Shown: positions 20,719-32,246 of the stretch, in pieces | Position numbering within the stretch: position 1 is the first letter of the stretch | Layout: every line of letters starts with the position of its first letter | Assembly (NCBI GenBank): GCA_024364805.1 | Contig: CM044499.1 | Location: 81,966,055-82,017,124 of the forward strand | Origin: Euprymna scolopes | Lineage: Eukaryota; Mollusca; Cephalopoda; Sepiida; Sepiolidae | DNA length: 51,070 nucleotides | Reading direction: 5' to 3' | Position numbers and translations under genes: made by a program | Notes under the pieces: model-generated | Databases searched by the model: none | The model's input: only the letters and a program-made list of their open reading frames with translations | Told to the model about the DNA's origin: nothing

Positions 20719-21950
20719 TTAGGTTGGTGCAAAAATAATGTTGTTTTTTTTTGACGTTCAAGTTCAAAAGATCATAACTCCTTTCATAAACTTTATTAAT
20801 CAAAATAAGAACCACTAGAGTTGACACATTTTTGCCAACAAGACACAAATTTATTTATCCCATTAGCATAGAAATCCGGAGTTCCGGAATTATGCCGATT
20901 TGGCATCATCTCGTCTTTTGAAGCATTTTTTGTGCAGGAACTTGTTGAGATGCTTGAAAAAGTGATAATCAGTGGGTGAGAGGTCCTGTGAATATGGCGG
21001 ATGAGGAAGAGTCTTATAGCCCAATTTATTTAGTTTCTACTGGGTCAGTTGAGCAACATGTGGGTGAGTGTTGTCATGGAGGAGAATTGGTCCCTTCATA
21101 CTGACCAATCATACGTTGGAGTTTCTGGTACATTTTGTCAATTTGTCAGCAGTACTTCTCCATCATAATTGTTTCGAAAAAGCTGTGATGGAGGAGACTG
21201 GCCGCAGACCACCAAACAGTCACCATAATCTTTTTTGGTGCAATTTCGGCTTTGGGAAGTGTTTTGGAGCTTCTCTGGCATTTAACCACTGTGCTGAACA
21301 TCGCTGGTTGTCGTAGAGGATCCACTTCTAATCACACATCACAATCTGCTTGAGAAATGGGTTGTTTTTGTAGCACAGAAAGAGCGTAAAAGACACCTCA
21401 AAATGATAACTTTTTTTGATTATCGCAGTACCCATAGATCCAACTTTTTTGACTTCTCCATTTGTTTAAAATGGTGAGCGACTGTTGAGTGGTCGACCTT
21501 GAGTTCAACAGCAAAAATGAATGGCTTCAATTAAGGCTTTCAAATGTTTTTTATCAACTGCAGCCAGTCGGTCAGCCAGACGCAACTGTCTTCATCTTTG
21601 ATGCTTTTGTCACCATTGTGAAATTTCTTGAACCACCATTGTGCCACACTTTGTTAGCGGTTCCTGGGCCAAATGCATCATTGATATCACAAGCTGACCA
21701 GGCAGCTTTTCAGCCTAGTTTGAACTGGAACAAGAAAATCGTGCAGATTTGAATTTTGTCCATGCTGTCAAAAAGCCTGCAAAAAAATGAATGAAGACAT
21801 TGAGAACGGTAATGAATAACACGATTCGATAGAGCAAAAAAACATGCTTCAAAATGATATATAACATAGCTATATATATATCAATGCATTAATTCAAAAA
21901 TCATATATAAAAGTAACGTCGAGAGAAGATATTGTTTTTACCCCAACCTC
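20719..21950 (-). mobile_element. Mariner with both ends, Hsmar1/SETMAR-like, decayed
   Basis: Left end 'ttaggttggtgcaaaaataa' and right end 'gtttttaccccaacctc' form the classic mariner terminal inverted repeats (compare TTAGGTTGGTGCAAAAGTAAT). Minus-strand pieces include the 'SPTDYHFF' region with the third catalytic D (about 20960-20985), the 'LLHDN' block with the second D (about 21075-21095) and 'LKQIVMCD' with the first D (about 21330-21360). The DD34D spacing is consistent. Many stops and frame changes are present, so it is not active. It is a sibling of the copy at 34158-35336. Confidence 0.8.
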
Positions 21951-22849
21951 AGATAGTCTTGAAATATTTTGGAAATATTTTTATGGTTAAATTTTATGCA
22001 AATTGGTGATATTTCAATTCTGAGAAGAGAAATTATCATTTCTATCCATCCCTTTCCATTCAAACATGAGTTGAACAAATTGGAATAGCACAAATTTATC
22101 CCAATGACTTATTTTTATGACAAGAATATTAATCCAAATTTAATCATCTGAGTTTATATTCATTATAAATTAGTTTATTTTTTCATTCTTAATTTTTTTA
22201 AATGTTAGTGAAATTAAGGTAAAAGCATGTGATCTAACAGTTTGACAAAGGGCAAATTGTTGTAGCATGTATGTCAACAGGCTTGATCATCAAAAAGTTG
22301 AATTACATGGTTTTTCAAGCCTACTGTGTCTACATGAATTTGGGTTGGCACAGACCCACAAACAGCATTAAAATACATTGTAATAAGAAATCATTAAACT
22401 AAAATAATTCTTTCAAATTGAATTGACATCTTAATAGTCTAGTTTCAATAAAAAATGCTTGTTGCGAGTTCAATAAAATCGAATATGATAGAGGAGCCAC
22501 CACCAATTTTCTTGGAATTTAACAAATGTTCCAATTATTTTATCCAAACATTTTCTCCATTGCCCATAAATCATCAATATATATGCAATCTGTGAGAAAA
22601 ACATCATAGGTAACCTTCAGATTACAAATATGTCATTGGTTTGCAGAAGATAAGCCATTAAGATCTAGTTATTATATACTAAAGTGTAGTTAATCAACAT
22701 TTGTTTTCATAAGACGTTTTAATCACACAAAATATATACTAAAATATTCTGCAAGTTGGGGATTGAGTTATGCTTAGAAAAACAAAAAAACCTTCCATTT
22801 TAATTGGGCTAACTAACCATAATTTGCAATTAACTCTCCAAACGACTCA
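21951..22849. other. AT-rich DNA, nothing recognised
   Basis: No support for genes or named repeats. Confidence 0.45.
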
Positions 22850-23790
22850 TTCACTGTTCTGTCTTTGATGGGATCTTCTGATCACTCAGTTGTTTCAAAA
22901 TTAAAACAAAGTGCAACAAGACTTATGATGTTGGTTTTCATTGCAGAGTTGGATACTTATTGGCTAAAGCTTCAGATCTTCCAGACTAAAAATTCCTTTG
23001 CATTCTATATTTGAAAACAAATCTATTTTGTATCGCATCCAATTTAACTGATTGATTGTTTGTCTGAAGAGCTTCATACTCTTAAAGAAATTCCAGCTGT
23101 CAGCTCCTTGCAAAACTGTTCAATCATTGTTTAAAGGATAAATGCTTTTCATCATCTTGAAAAACTGTCAGTCTGCCCAGTATTTAAAAATACTAAAGAT
23201 TGATCATTGGCATCACAGTACAGTCTCTTGAATCTGTAAATAATAAAATTGTTAATCACCTCTGCAAAAACAGCCTACTTAGTGACAAGCAATATGTATA
23301 GCAAAAGCTGATGTGCTGACTTGTGGTATCACTGGATTAGGGAATTCTTTAACCACTAACAGGCTGGTCAGCATTGTCCAGTCGTAAAATATACTTAAAT
23401 ATGATATTTTAATTTATGCAGATTTTGTATTTATTTATAGAGTCAATTCCCTATTGATTATTATATTGTACTCAATACATATAGTAATGATTTCAAAAGT
23501 TAGAAAAAAAAAAAAAAGCTTTGGTGCCATCAGCCAGAATCAAAACCAAAACATTCAGTGCTCAACTTTATAGGTATAAAGATTGTCTACTGATACAGGA
23601 TTTGTTTCTCTCAACATATCAAAAGCCTTTGAGAGTTTGGCACAAAGATACCCAGTTTCAACAATAATCGATTACCAATCCTCACAGCGTTGTCTCACTG
23701 TCTATTTGATAATAATCCTTATCTTCGAGTGGCTTTGGGTCTTGATAAATGGTGTTTTGTTATTAAATAAAAAAAGCTCTCACTAAATTT
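22850..23790 (+). mobile_element. LINE remnant, internally deleted and split by a short repeat
   Basis: 'GSSDHSVVS' (about 22868-22900) is the end of the endonuclease domain. 'VNNKIVNHLCKNSLLSDKQY' (about 23235-23290) precedes the reverse-transcriptase palm. 'GFVSLNISKAFESLAQRY' (about 23599-23650) is palm motif A. It is then joined directly to the family's 3' tail 'ccttatcttcgagtggcttt' (about 23716). The palm motif C and C-terminal region are missing from this copy. A roughly 200-base repeat (23378-23580) separates the two RT pieces. Confidence 0.65.
23378..23580 (+). repeat. Dispersed ~200-base repeat, copy 1 (inside a LINE)
   Basis: Matches 33828-34012 from 'attgtccagtc' through 'aaatatgatattttaattta' to 'ccaaaacayt(c/t)agtgc'. 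It interrupts the LINE between two parts of its reverse transcriptase, so it inserted later. No coding; the class is unknown. Confidence 0.7.
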
Positions 23791-23976
23791 CTGTTTATCA
23801 CTTGAACATCATACATTGTTAACACTCCCCCATATTTATTTCATATGCTATCTATCCATTTTTGCTTTCGTCATTCCCCCTCTCTGTTATAAAGTTCTTT
23901 TTTAGAAATCTCAGCAATAAAAAAATGTATATCCCAAATCATTAATAATTCATTTTTTTACGAACATCAAGAAAAC

Positions 23977-24337
23977 TGTAGAGTTGAATGTAATAAGCAA
24001 AGAAGAAAGCACCCACCTGTGTGTGTGCATTATATGGTTATACGACATACCTTCATATGGGATCTGAGAGAGATTAAAGATGGCAGCCATGGATTTATAA
24101 GGTGTAGTCTTGTGGAATCGCACAAGATCTCATCGTCTACTGCACATATATGCAAATGGAATGAAGTCATTTTTCTAATAAAATGCCTGTTGGCAGAGGT
24201 TGTGGGGGAAATGAGTGCTGGAAGTTGAGAGAGAAAGTTGACAGTGACAAATTCTAGCTCAACTTTTGTTTATTTTATTTAATTATTTCATTTACTTTTT
24301 TTTTTTTTTTTGCTGTTTACCAGCCCATTTAACTGCA
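23977..24337 (+). repeat. 5' LTR
   Basis: TGTAGAGTTG...AACTGCA. Matches 27851-28204 throughout. Contains AATAAA (about 24177), a (GT)n-like run and a T-rich stretch. 'aaagatggcagcc' (about 24076) resembles a YY1 site. Confidence 0.85.
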
Positions 24338-24349
24338 AGCTATTTCGGC

Positions 24350-24900
24350 ATAATGGGGGACAAGTTCAACCTTAAATTAATACCAGAATTTGACGGCTCG
24401 ACCCCGGTACTTGACTGGGTGGAGAAGGTGGAACTGCATTGCCTGTTGTCTAGCATGAAGAGCATTGAACACATGGTTCCTCTATGTCTGTCTGGTGGGG
24501 CTTTCGCGGTATATCAACAGCTTAGTCCTGAGGAAAAGCAGGATTATGAAAGGATCAAGGTAGCATTATACAAGACGTTTGCTATCGCTATCAACCCCAC
24601 TACTGCTTGGGAGCAATTTGAGGCAAGAACCTTACATCCAGGCGAAGCTGTTTATTTGGCCGTGCTGATAAAGTTGATGATATTGTTTGGTGGGCTGCCT
24701 GAGTGGGCCTTGGCATGCTAATTTCTGGCAGGGCACCCAACCAGAGCAAAGCAACTCCTGCAGGCTAGCTCAAGCATAGCTCCATTGTCTCTTAATGATT
24801 TGGTAGACCGGGACTACCACGAACTAAATGCGCATGTTGATGCGTTCACGGCAAATGCCAGCAAGCTACAAAGTGGTGCCATCAGGATCCCAATGTATCC
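24350..24900 (+). pseudogene. gag-like region (fossil)
   Basis: Opens shortly after the LTR. 'PEFDGSTPVLDWVEKVEL' and 'LSGGAFAVYQQLSPEEKQDY' are the capsid-like N-terminal signature of this lineage, followed by 'ILFGGLPEWALAC'. The open stretch is 24266-24721, with related sequence continuing to about 24900. Broken element. Confidence 0.75.
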
Positions 24901-24913
24901 CTGCTGGATCTAA

Positions 24914-25480
24914 GTGTACTTGCAGGTCCGGATCAGTGAAACGATGTGGCCATTTCAGACAGTGGTGTTTGCTGGCAGAAGGTACTGCCTTACCAGACTA
25001 GGCTTCGGGCTGAACACGGCACTCCAAATAATGAAGAGCATCGTCAACGCTGTTGTCACAGTAAGAAACAATAAAAGAGGGGACATTGGTGTACCTTGAT
25101 GACATATGTGAATGAAGACATTGTGTCATCATCACGTGTAAGGTCCAAACTAGCTGAGTTTGGTTTGATTTGCAAGGATCCAGAACGTTTGGAGGATGGC
25201 ACCTGTGTGTTGGGCCTGTACGTTCGACAGGAGTGAGGGACTTTGAAATGGGGGTGTGGAATTGCAGTTCTTGATGTGCCCAATATCTTCATGGGGCGAG
25301 CAGTATCCTCCCTGTGTGAAAAACTTGTGGGGCACCTACCAGTGTGTGGATGGACTCGTGTAGTAACAGGCATCATAAAGAGGGGGGCAAGCGCAGTCAC
25401 CAAAGGCTGGGATGATGAAACAGCAGACAATCTGTTGGTTTGCATGGTGAAGGAGACCATTGCAAGGGTAAAGCAGGATG
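24914..25480 (+). pseudogene. Reverse-transcriptase region (fossil)
   Basis: 'WPFQTVVFAGRRYCLTRLGF' and 'LNTALQIMKSIVNAVV' are palm-domain signatures, followed by 'FGLICKDPERLEDGTCVLGL' (about 25159-25218). The thumb-side 'CEKLVGHLPVCGWTRVVTGI' lies at about 25315-25375. Broken. Confidence 0.75.
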
Positions 25481-25920
25481 ACCCCGCCAAAGGAGACTGG
25501 TGCATGCAGGGAGACGAACTGAATAAGTGGGTGGATGTGAGCTCTCTGGCAATTGGTGTGCTGTTGGAGAAGAATGAGGCTGTGATTGAGGACGCCTGCT
25601 GGTTGCGACTGGCAAATGATGCTGCTTATATTAACCTGGCAGAACTCGATGTGGTGATAAAAGGCATCAACCTGGTACTTCAGTGAAAAGTCAGGAAATT
25701 TCGCATACACACTGATTCGCTATGCATGTACCACTGCATATCGACAGGCAAGACCAGGGTATGCATTAAGTCAGCCACTAAGATGCCGATCAGACGGAGG
25801 TTGGCGACCATAAAAAAGTTGGTAACAGAGTACAACCTGTCTGTGGATGCAGTACTGGTCACTTCAAATTGCAACCTTACTGATAAGCTTACTCGGGTGC
25901 CACAGAGATGGTATGACACC
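25480..25920 (+). pseudogene. RNase H region (fossil)
   Basis: 'WVDVSSLAIGVLLEKNEAVI' (about 25530-25590) and 'YINLAELDVVIKGINL' (about 25628-25675) carry the D and E positions of an RNase H fold. 'RRRLATIKKLVTEYNLSVDA' (about 25795-25853) and 'LTRVPQRWYD' close the region. Broken. Confidence 0.7.
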
Positions 25921-25969
25921 ATGGAGAAGAAAGCCGAGCCAGTACCATTATTATGTGCTGCCTCTATTG

Positions 25970-26740
25970 AGGTGGCAGACGAAATCAGGAAGATACACCA
26001 CCTCAGTGAGTCACCCGGAGTGAGACGGACATGTTATTTTGTGCAGTTGTCCAATCTGTGTTTATTTTGTGCAGTTGTCCAAAAGTGAAAAAGAGGTAGT
26101 CAAGGAATGCCAAACATGCCAGTCAATCGACCCCGCCCCGGCCAGATGGCAGAAAAATCAGATAGGAGTCAACATGATTTGGAGCCGACTAGGTATGGAT
26201 ATAACCCACTACGGCACTTCCTCACCCTGATCGATTGTGGACCGACAAGGTTTGCAATCTGGAACCCATTAATAAGACAGGATTCGTCCAATGTCATCTG
26301 TGAATTGGAGTCTATATTTTATGAAAGGGAGCCACCTGAAGAGATCCTCACAGACGACACGGCCTTCCGCAGTGGGGAGTTCAGGCGTTTCATAGATGAG
26401 TGGGGGATCCAGCTCAGACGTGCAGATTTGCCAAGTGGCAATGGCATAGCAGAGTGGTGCCATCAAAGCATGAAGAGAATCGCGGCAAAAAAATAATGCA
26501 TGATCGCAGAGGCAGTCTACAGATATAATGCAACACCAAAGGATGCCGTAACTGCTGCAAGCGCACCTGTCAATGCCATCCATTGCTATCGAGTGCGCAT
26601 CAAGGACATTGACGCCTGTCTGCCTGATTGGCACGAAATCCGAGGGCCATATGAGTTAGGGGACACTGTCTGGGTGAAGCTTCCGCCACCAGCTTTCAAA
26701 GAGGACGAATCATTGACATCATCAGTGAGCCTGCCCTAAA
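25970..26740 (+). pseudogene. Integrase region (fossil)
   Basis: 'ECQTCQSIDPAPARW' (about 26105-26150) ends the zinc-binding domain. The core shows 'GMDITHYG', 'LIDCGPTRFAIW', 'EEILTDDTAFRSGEF' (catalytic-aspartate block, about 26335-26380) and 'GNGIAEWCHQ' (catalytic-glutamate block, about 26440-26470). A C-terminal part, 'YELGDTVWVKLP', follows. Broken. Confidence 0.8.
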
Positions 26741-26809
26741 TACGAACCAGTTGGCGAGTAGCAGTAATAGTGAATCATCCAACAATGACCTGTGGATCTG
26801 ACCTATTCC

Positions 26810-27615
26810 CCTTAATGGTACGACTTTAATGCATCTAAAACCAAACTCCTATCTTTACATAATCAACGCTCTGATCCCCATCTAGCATCAATTGAAATGG
26901 ATGGCTCTCGTCTAGGAGAAGCTCCATGTTTTGACAAGCTTCTGGGTTTGACCTTCACTCCTGATCTGAAATGGAACACGTACACCAAGGTCGTTGGAAA
27001 GATGGTGGGATCCTTCTACCGCTCCAGAAGATATCTCACTACTGATGCAATTCTCTATCTATATAAAAGCCAAGTACATCCAAGGATGGAATACTGCTGC
27101 CATATCTGGGCAGGAGCTGCTAAAAACAGCCTATCCTGCCTTGACAGAGTACAAAATAGACTTTGTGGCTTAGTGGGGGATGCCCTTTTCTCTTCCCTGC
27201 AACCTCTCTCCCACAGAAGAGACGTTGCAAGCCTATCTTTGTTTTATCGTTATTTCCATGGCAGGTGCTCGTCTGAACTCCAATCTCTGGTCCCCCCTCG
27301 TCAATCTTTTACAAAAAACACCCGTCTAGCTGAATCCACTGTCAAAAACTTTCCCCGCTCTTTATCTATGCCTAAATCAAAACGTAGATTCCATGAACAA
27401 AGCTTCTTTCTTAGAACTGCACGCCTGTGGAACTCTGTTCCGTCTGCCTGCTTCCCTCCTGACTACAACTTGGATGCCTTCAAGTCCAACATAAACAAAT
27501 TCCTGATGAACCGCCCCCTTAAGTAGACACTCTAAAATATAAATATCCACACTAACATACTGTACTTACAATAACCCTTATCCATAAGTGGTGACCACCT
27601 TGTAAAAAAAAAAAA
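26810..27615 (+). mobile_element. LINE 3' half, best-preserved copy of the family
   Basis: A 209-codon frame (26897-27526) encodes the end of a non-LTR reverse transcriptase: 'FDKLLGLTFTPDLKWNTY', 'AILYLYKSQVHPRMEYCCHI', 'LDRVQNRLCGLVGD', 'LQPLSHRRDVASLSLFYRYF', 'RTARLWNSVPSACFPPDYNL' and a stop after 'KFLMNRPLK'. The frame continues upstream to about 26813 ('DFNASKTKLLS'). The 3' UTR ends 'ccttatccataagtggtgac' and a poly(A) at 27603-27614. Motifs place it in the Jockey/CR1-like superclade (uncertain). It is 5'-truncated, so not autonomous, and lies inside the LTR element. Confidence 0.85.
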
Positions 27616-27850
27616 GACTGAACCCCAACGCTGCAGTTCCAGTACCCTTTCTGAGAGCTCTGATGAAGATGAAGAAGTCCAGCTTGATGGCATGACTGCA
27701 AACTCTAATGCTGATGCCAATAGTTTTTACACCTCTTCTGAGAGCTCCAATGAAGATGACGTAGTCCAGCCAACCCTCCTTCGTAGGAGTGCCCGCAACA
27801 AACGACCATGTCCACAATGCCACATGTGTGATCTGGAGACTAGTGGGGAG

Positions 27851-28204
27851 TGTAGAGTTGAATGTAATAAGCAAAAAGAAAGCGCCCACATGTGTGTGTG
27901 TGTGCATTATGTGGTTATATGACTCATCTTCACCTGGGATTTGAAAGAGAGAGAGATTAAAGATGGTGGCCATGGATTTATAAGGTGTAGTCTTGTGAAA
28001 TCACACAAGATCTCATTGTCCACTGCACATATATACAAATGGAATGAAGTCATTTTTCTAATAAAATGCCTGTTGGCAGAGGTTGTGGGGAGAACAGATG
28101 CTGGAAGTTGAGAGAGAAAGGTGACAGTGACGAATTCTAGACAAACTTTTATTTATTTATTTATTTATTTATTTATTTGCTGTTTACCAGCCCATTTAAC
28201 TGCA
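27851..28204 (+). repeat. 3' LTR
   Basis: Follows the purine tract 'agtggggag'. Differs from the 5' LTR mainly by scattered substitutions and a (TTTA)n expansion at about 28148-28180. Confidence 0.85.
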
Positions 28205-30600
28205 TATAACTATATATACTAAATAATTAAAAATAAGCATTATTTAATTTACTAAGGAGGTAAAACATTATATAAATTAAAAAAATATTATTGTTGTTGG
28301 TTCTTTCATAATTTAATATGACCATTTTGAATTTTTTGATAATGATCCTCTCAAAGTGTGTACATTTCAACTATAATATAGCAATCAATTATTAAATAAA
28401 AATTGGACTTTTAGATTGAATATTGACATTTTCACAAGTTTATCACCAAATTTAATTAAATTCGTGAAAAATGCCTACAAATCATAATCAGATAGTTGAC
28501 TTCTTTCTTTGGAAACTAAACTTGTCTTTAATGAATTTAATGGTCATGAATTTTAACAGTAAAATTAGAATTACACTGCTAATATATATATAAGTATACA
28601 CCTTTTCATTTAAATATTACAAATACCTGACTGACTGGTTTGTTTACAACTTGTTTAAAAATGAATATCATAAGTATCTTTCTTACATACTAACACTCCT
28701 CAGATTTTCACACATGACTTAGAAATGTATTGATTTTTTGGTCACAGTTGGATAAAGTAACAAGTGAATAGGCAAAATTTTTTACTAGCAAAAATAACTG
28801 CACACGCCTAATTTGAATATTTTACATTCTTTTTTACAAATTTTGAAAATGAATTTATGTTAATTTTTTATATAATTTTTTATAACACATTAAAAAAATA
28901 ATTCAAGTAATTCAATAAAAGATTATTCAAGAAATTTCATAGTATTAAGCTGTTTTTTTTTATAATGAGATTTGTCAGAGTGAATAGTTAACATACTGAA
29001 TTTACAGCTCACCATTATAATAGGATTTCAAAGGAAATGTGACAAATTTGTACAAAAGATTTATGGTTAGAATCACATTTGATATATTAGGTTATTATAA
29101 TAAGATTTTTTAAAATTGCATACAATAATAATTTTTATTTTAGCACAATGAAAAACCAGCTTATGTATACATAATCTTTTCAATTTTTTTCTAAACGTCT
29201 GTGTCATATTTTGTTCATTTTGTTTGAGAAGTACAGAATAAGAAAAATACAATAACAGAGTCACTGATATATATGATAATTTTTAACGTGTAAGTCGAGA
29301 TATATACAAGCCTAACTAAACTTATTCATACACAAAACATAGGCAAAAAAGGAGATAATCCATTAAAATGAAAAAAAAAAACAAACAAAAACAACAATCA
29401 AAAAAAACAAAAACAAAACAAAGATATATTATTTCATTTTTAAGCCATCAATCTATGTGATCTTGAAAAATTTATAGCAACACTAGATCCCAAAATTTTA
29501 CTAAAGCCAGTTTAAAACAATTGTCAGCCTTTTCTTTTCAAAAACACTACCGAATCAGTAAAGCAAGAATATGGTGCATAAAATAAAAAGATAACTATTT
29601 TATTAAAAAACCCCATTTTATATGCATCTTCACAAAACAAAAATGGATGAACAACTAATACAATGACCTATAAAAAGATCTACTCTGGGGTGCATAGTTA
29701 ACATACTTTGTAAATAACTTTCACTCTGCCCATCCCTCAATGTCTTTATGTCTGATATAATAGGTATAATTTACAGTTTAACTATTGATCATATATGCAA
29801 ATTCTATCCAAATTATAGCTGAAGTAGTGAGAAATTTTTAAATGACTTAATTATATTAGTTTAATGATATTTTTTTTTTTTCAGAATCTGATAATTTATA
29901 AACAAAGTAAAATAAATAATGTAAATGATACTTTGGAAATAAGTTAATTATATTTAAAAGTTATTTAAAAATAGAAAAGGAAAAATATATTTTAAAACTT
30001 AAAAAAAATGTGTAATATGTTCTTCTCAAATTACTTTTTATTATTGCAGAGAAAAATGTTTCATATAATTTCTCTCAACATAGAAGTTGGTAATTATGAC
30101 ATAAACAGAAAAAAATCATCTTACATCGTTAATAAACATTTTTGTATATTAATAAATCTATTTTCAGCCCATAGATAAACTACTGTAAGTGTTTACATAC
30201 TACATCATTTATTTATTGAAATTACTTGCAGATCATGACATTACTTCAAATAACTGTATTGCAGCAACCTATCTCCAATAATGTCTTTATTGCTGTTTCA
30301 AGAAGTCTTAAAAACCCAAATCATAATGAGTGTTGCCTTTGTTAGAAATTTCTTATTATTTTGATCAATGTTTTTTCTTATCACTCATTACATATTCTAC
30401 AATTACACAATTTATTTACCCATCAGAATTAACTTTGAATTTGTATGGAGTTCGTTTATTTATCATTTTCTACACTATCCTTATAAGTTACAAATTACAA
30501 ATTTACTCTAGTTTAATTTTACTTATTTTTAGCTATTTTGAATAGAATAAAAAGGGGATGACTCTTATTCTTTTAATAAGAACAAGCCAAAAACTATATG
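28205..30600. other. Very AT-rich DNA, nothing recognised
   Basis: Only short chance frames (29073-29264 on minus, 30330-30545 on plus) with no recognisable family. An A-rich stretch lies at 29370-29425. Confidence 0.5.
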
Positions 30601-30829
30601 GTCCTTTGATTGATTTTGGCTATTTTCCCCATTTAAACCCCTGGCCTGACGTAAAAAAATGTAAAACTTCAGGGTAAAACAGCCAAAATGACACTATTTC
30701 ATGACAAACAATGCATTAATTTGAATTCGGTACCATTCAGAATCCCTATTTAGACAAGTATAAATTTTTAGAGAAAAATAAAAAATTAGCCTCAAAAAGG
30801 GGGTTTTTGCCCCTAAAACACCCCAGGGC

Positions 30830-30950
30830 TCAAACCTCACAATTTTTCAGGGTAAAATATTACGTTTCCAAATGTATATTCATATGGTTTTACTTTTGGG
30901 TAATTTTCAGCAAAATCTAAGGACTGAAATATATTCTATTGTGAGAACAA
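30830..30950 (+). repeat. Single unit of the 'cttttgggtaa' repeat family
   Basis: Shares 'cagggtaaaatattac', 'atttccaaatg' (variant) and 'acttttgggtaattttcagc' with the cluster at 33030-33770. It is preceded by a C-rich stretch 'ttgcccctaaaacacccca'. Confidence 0.6.
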
Positions 30951-31266
30951 CTACCAAGATGAGATCGATAGTCCACTCCAAACAATTAAAATTAATACCA
31001 ATCATCATCTCAAAAAAATTTAAAACAATTTAACTAACTGGAATGCATCAAATTTATAGAAATTTTGTTCAAATGAAAAAGAAATAAATTTGGAAACTTT
31101 AGAAAACCAAGTAATGCTGATAATTTTTGTTATTAAATGAAAAAAAAAAAAATGAATAATTTGCCGGATTGCTGCGTTAATTTCTATTTCAGTCACATAA
31201 ATTCTTTAGAGTGAAATGATTTTGGCATTTCTTCCAAACAAACTATCTCTACTTAAACCATGTTTG

Positions 31267-31267
<1 letters not shown>

Positions 31268-31290
<23 letters not shown>
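31268..31290 (+). repeat. (AAT)n microsatellite
   Basis: About seven uninterrupted AAT units followed by an A run. Confidence 0.9.
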
Positions 31291-31299
<9 letters not shown>

Positions 31300-32056
31300 T
31301 GATACTTAAAAGGAGTAAGTTATAGCAGGTTTGGCACTTATGTATGACAAAGGCCGAGATACACAGTTGCCAGACTATGATTATTTTTTAAGACCAAATG
31401 TTAAAGAAAAAAGGCCAAATTAATAAAAAAAGCCACACTTTTTGCGGTAAGCAGGTAATTGGTGTTTCTATATTATTCAAGCAAACAAAATATTGAATTT
31501 CATGTAAAACAAATCGTACCTATCTAAATGTCATGACGAAAATACTAACACATCCCAAAATTACGAAAAACAAGGAGATAGAAAATGAATCATTAATGAA
31601 AAAAAACTCATGAAATTGGTGTTTACAAATGCTATGCGACAAAAATATCATGTATTTTTGCATTTAACGACCCCGCACTGAAATAATAACATTAATATTT
31701 AGAAACCTATTATTTAACATGGGAAGGAGATAGTGTTTTATAACTATTCTGTACTTTCACCTACCAATTTAATAAAAAAGATATCATAAAGCTTGAATTT
31801 AACTTGTAAATACTATTTAACAAATAGTGCGGACTGTTAAATGCACCAAATAACATTTATTTTATAGAAATAAAATTGTAAAAACATTTATTGTATCAAA
31901 ATATAAGGCACTTATACATTATACGGGTGGGACCATTTTGTTTTGTTGGTTTCATAGAACGACCGATAGGGGGTGCAACTAGTCAACCTAATTCAACAGT
32001 GACAGTAATTAAACCAATATTTTGTTATAGTTTTACTTTAATTCAAACAATTTTTT

Positions 32057-32243
32057 ATTAAAATTCTAATTTTCTCTTACAGCAACTTCTTTCTGTTAAA
32101 TTGTTTGAAAAAAAAAAAATCCAATGCTTCACTTCAAAAAATGTTTTAAAATTGCTTGGAAAAAGATTTATTAAAATTCTATTTTCTTACAATGAGTTTC
32201 CGTTAAATTGTTTGAAAAAAAAAAAAATAAATAAAAAAATCCA
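32057..32243 (+). repeat. Imperfect tandem duplication
   Basis: 'gttaaattgtttgaaaaaaa' followed by 'atccaatg' occurs at about 32093 and again at about 32205, with related sequence before each. Confidence 0.6.
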
Positions 32244-32246
32244 ATG

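Larger units (their letters stand above)
23977..28204 (+). mobile_element. Broken Ty3/gypsy-kin LTR retroelement with a LINE inserted
   Basis: Fossil element with two LTRs (23977-24337 and 27851-28204), gag, reverse transcriptase, RNase H, integrase and the lineage's C-terminal tail 'LLRRSARNKRPCPQCHMCD' (about 27777-27833). A LINE (26810-27615) lies between the integrase and that tail. It is broken, with several breaks. By eye the LTRs agree at roughly nine bases in ten, so it is younger than the related element at 13.4-17.2 kb. No clear target duplication was found. Confidence 0.85.

Noticed and set aside
21068-21752. Plus-strand frames at 21068-21316 and 21489-21752 (and 34427-34767)
   Set aside because: They are antisense shadows of the minus-strand mariner transposase remnants.
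25056-25922. Several minus-strand frames of 60-149 codons
   Set aside because: They are antisense to the reverse-transcriptase and RNase H region of the LTR fossil and have no recognisable features.
30330-30545. Hydrophobic 71-codon frame, considered as a mitochondrial insertion
   Set aside because: Phe/Ile/Leu/Tyr richness follows from T-rich DNA, and I could not match it to a mitochondrial protein.
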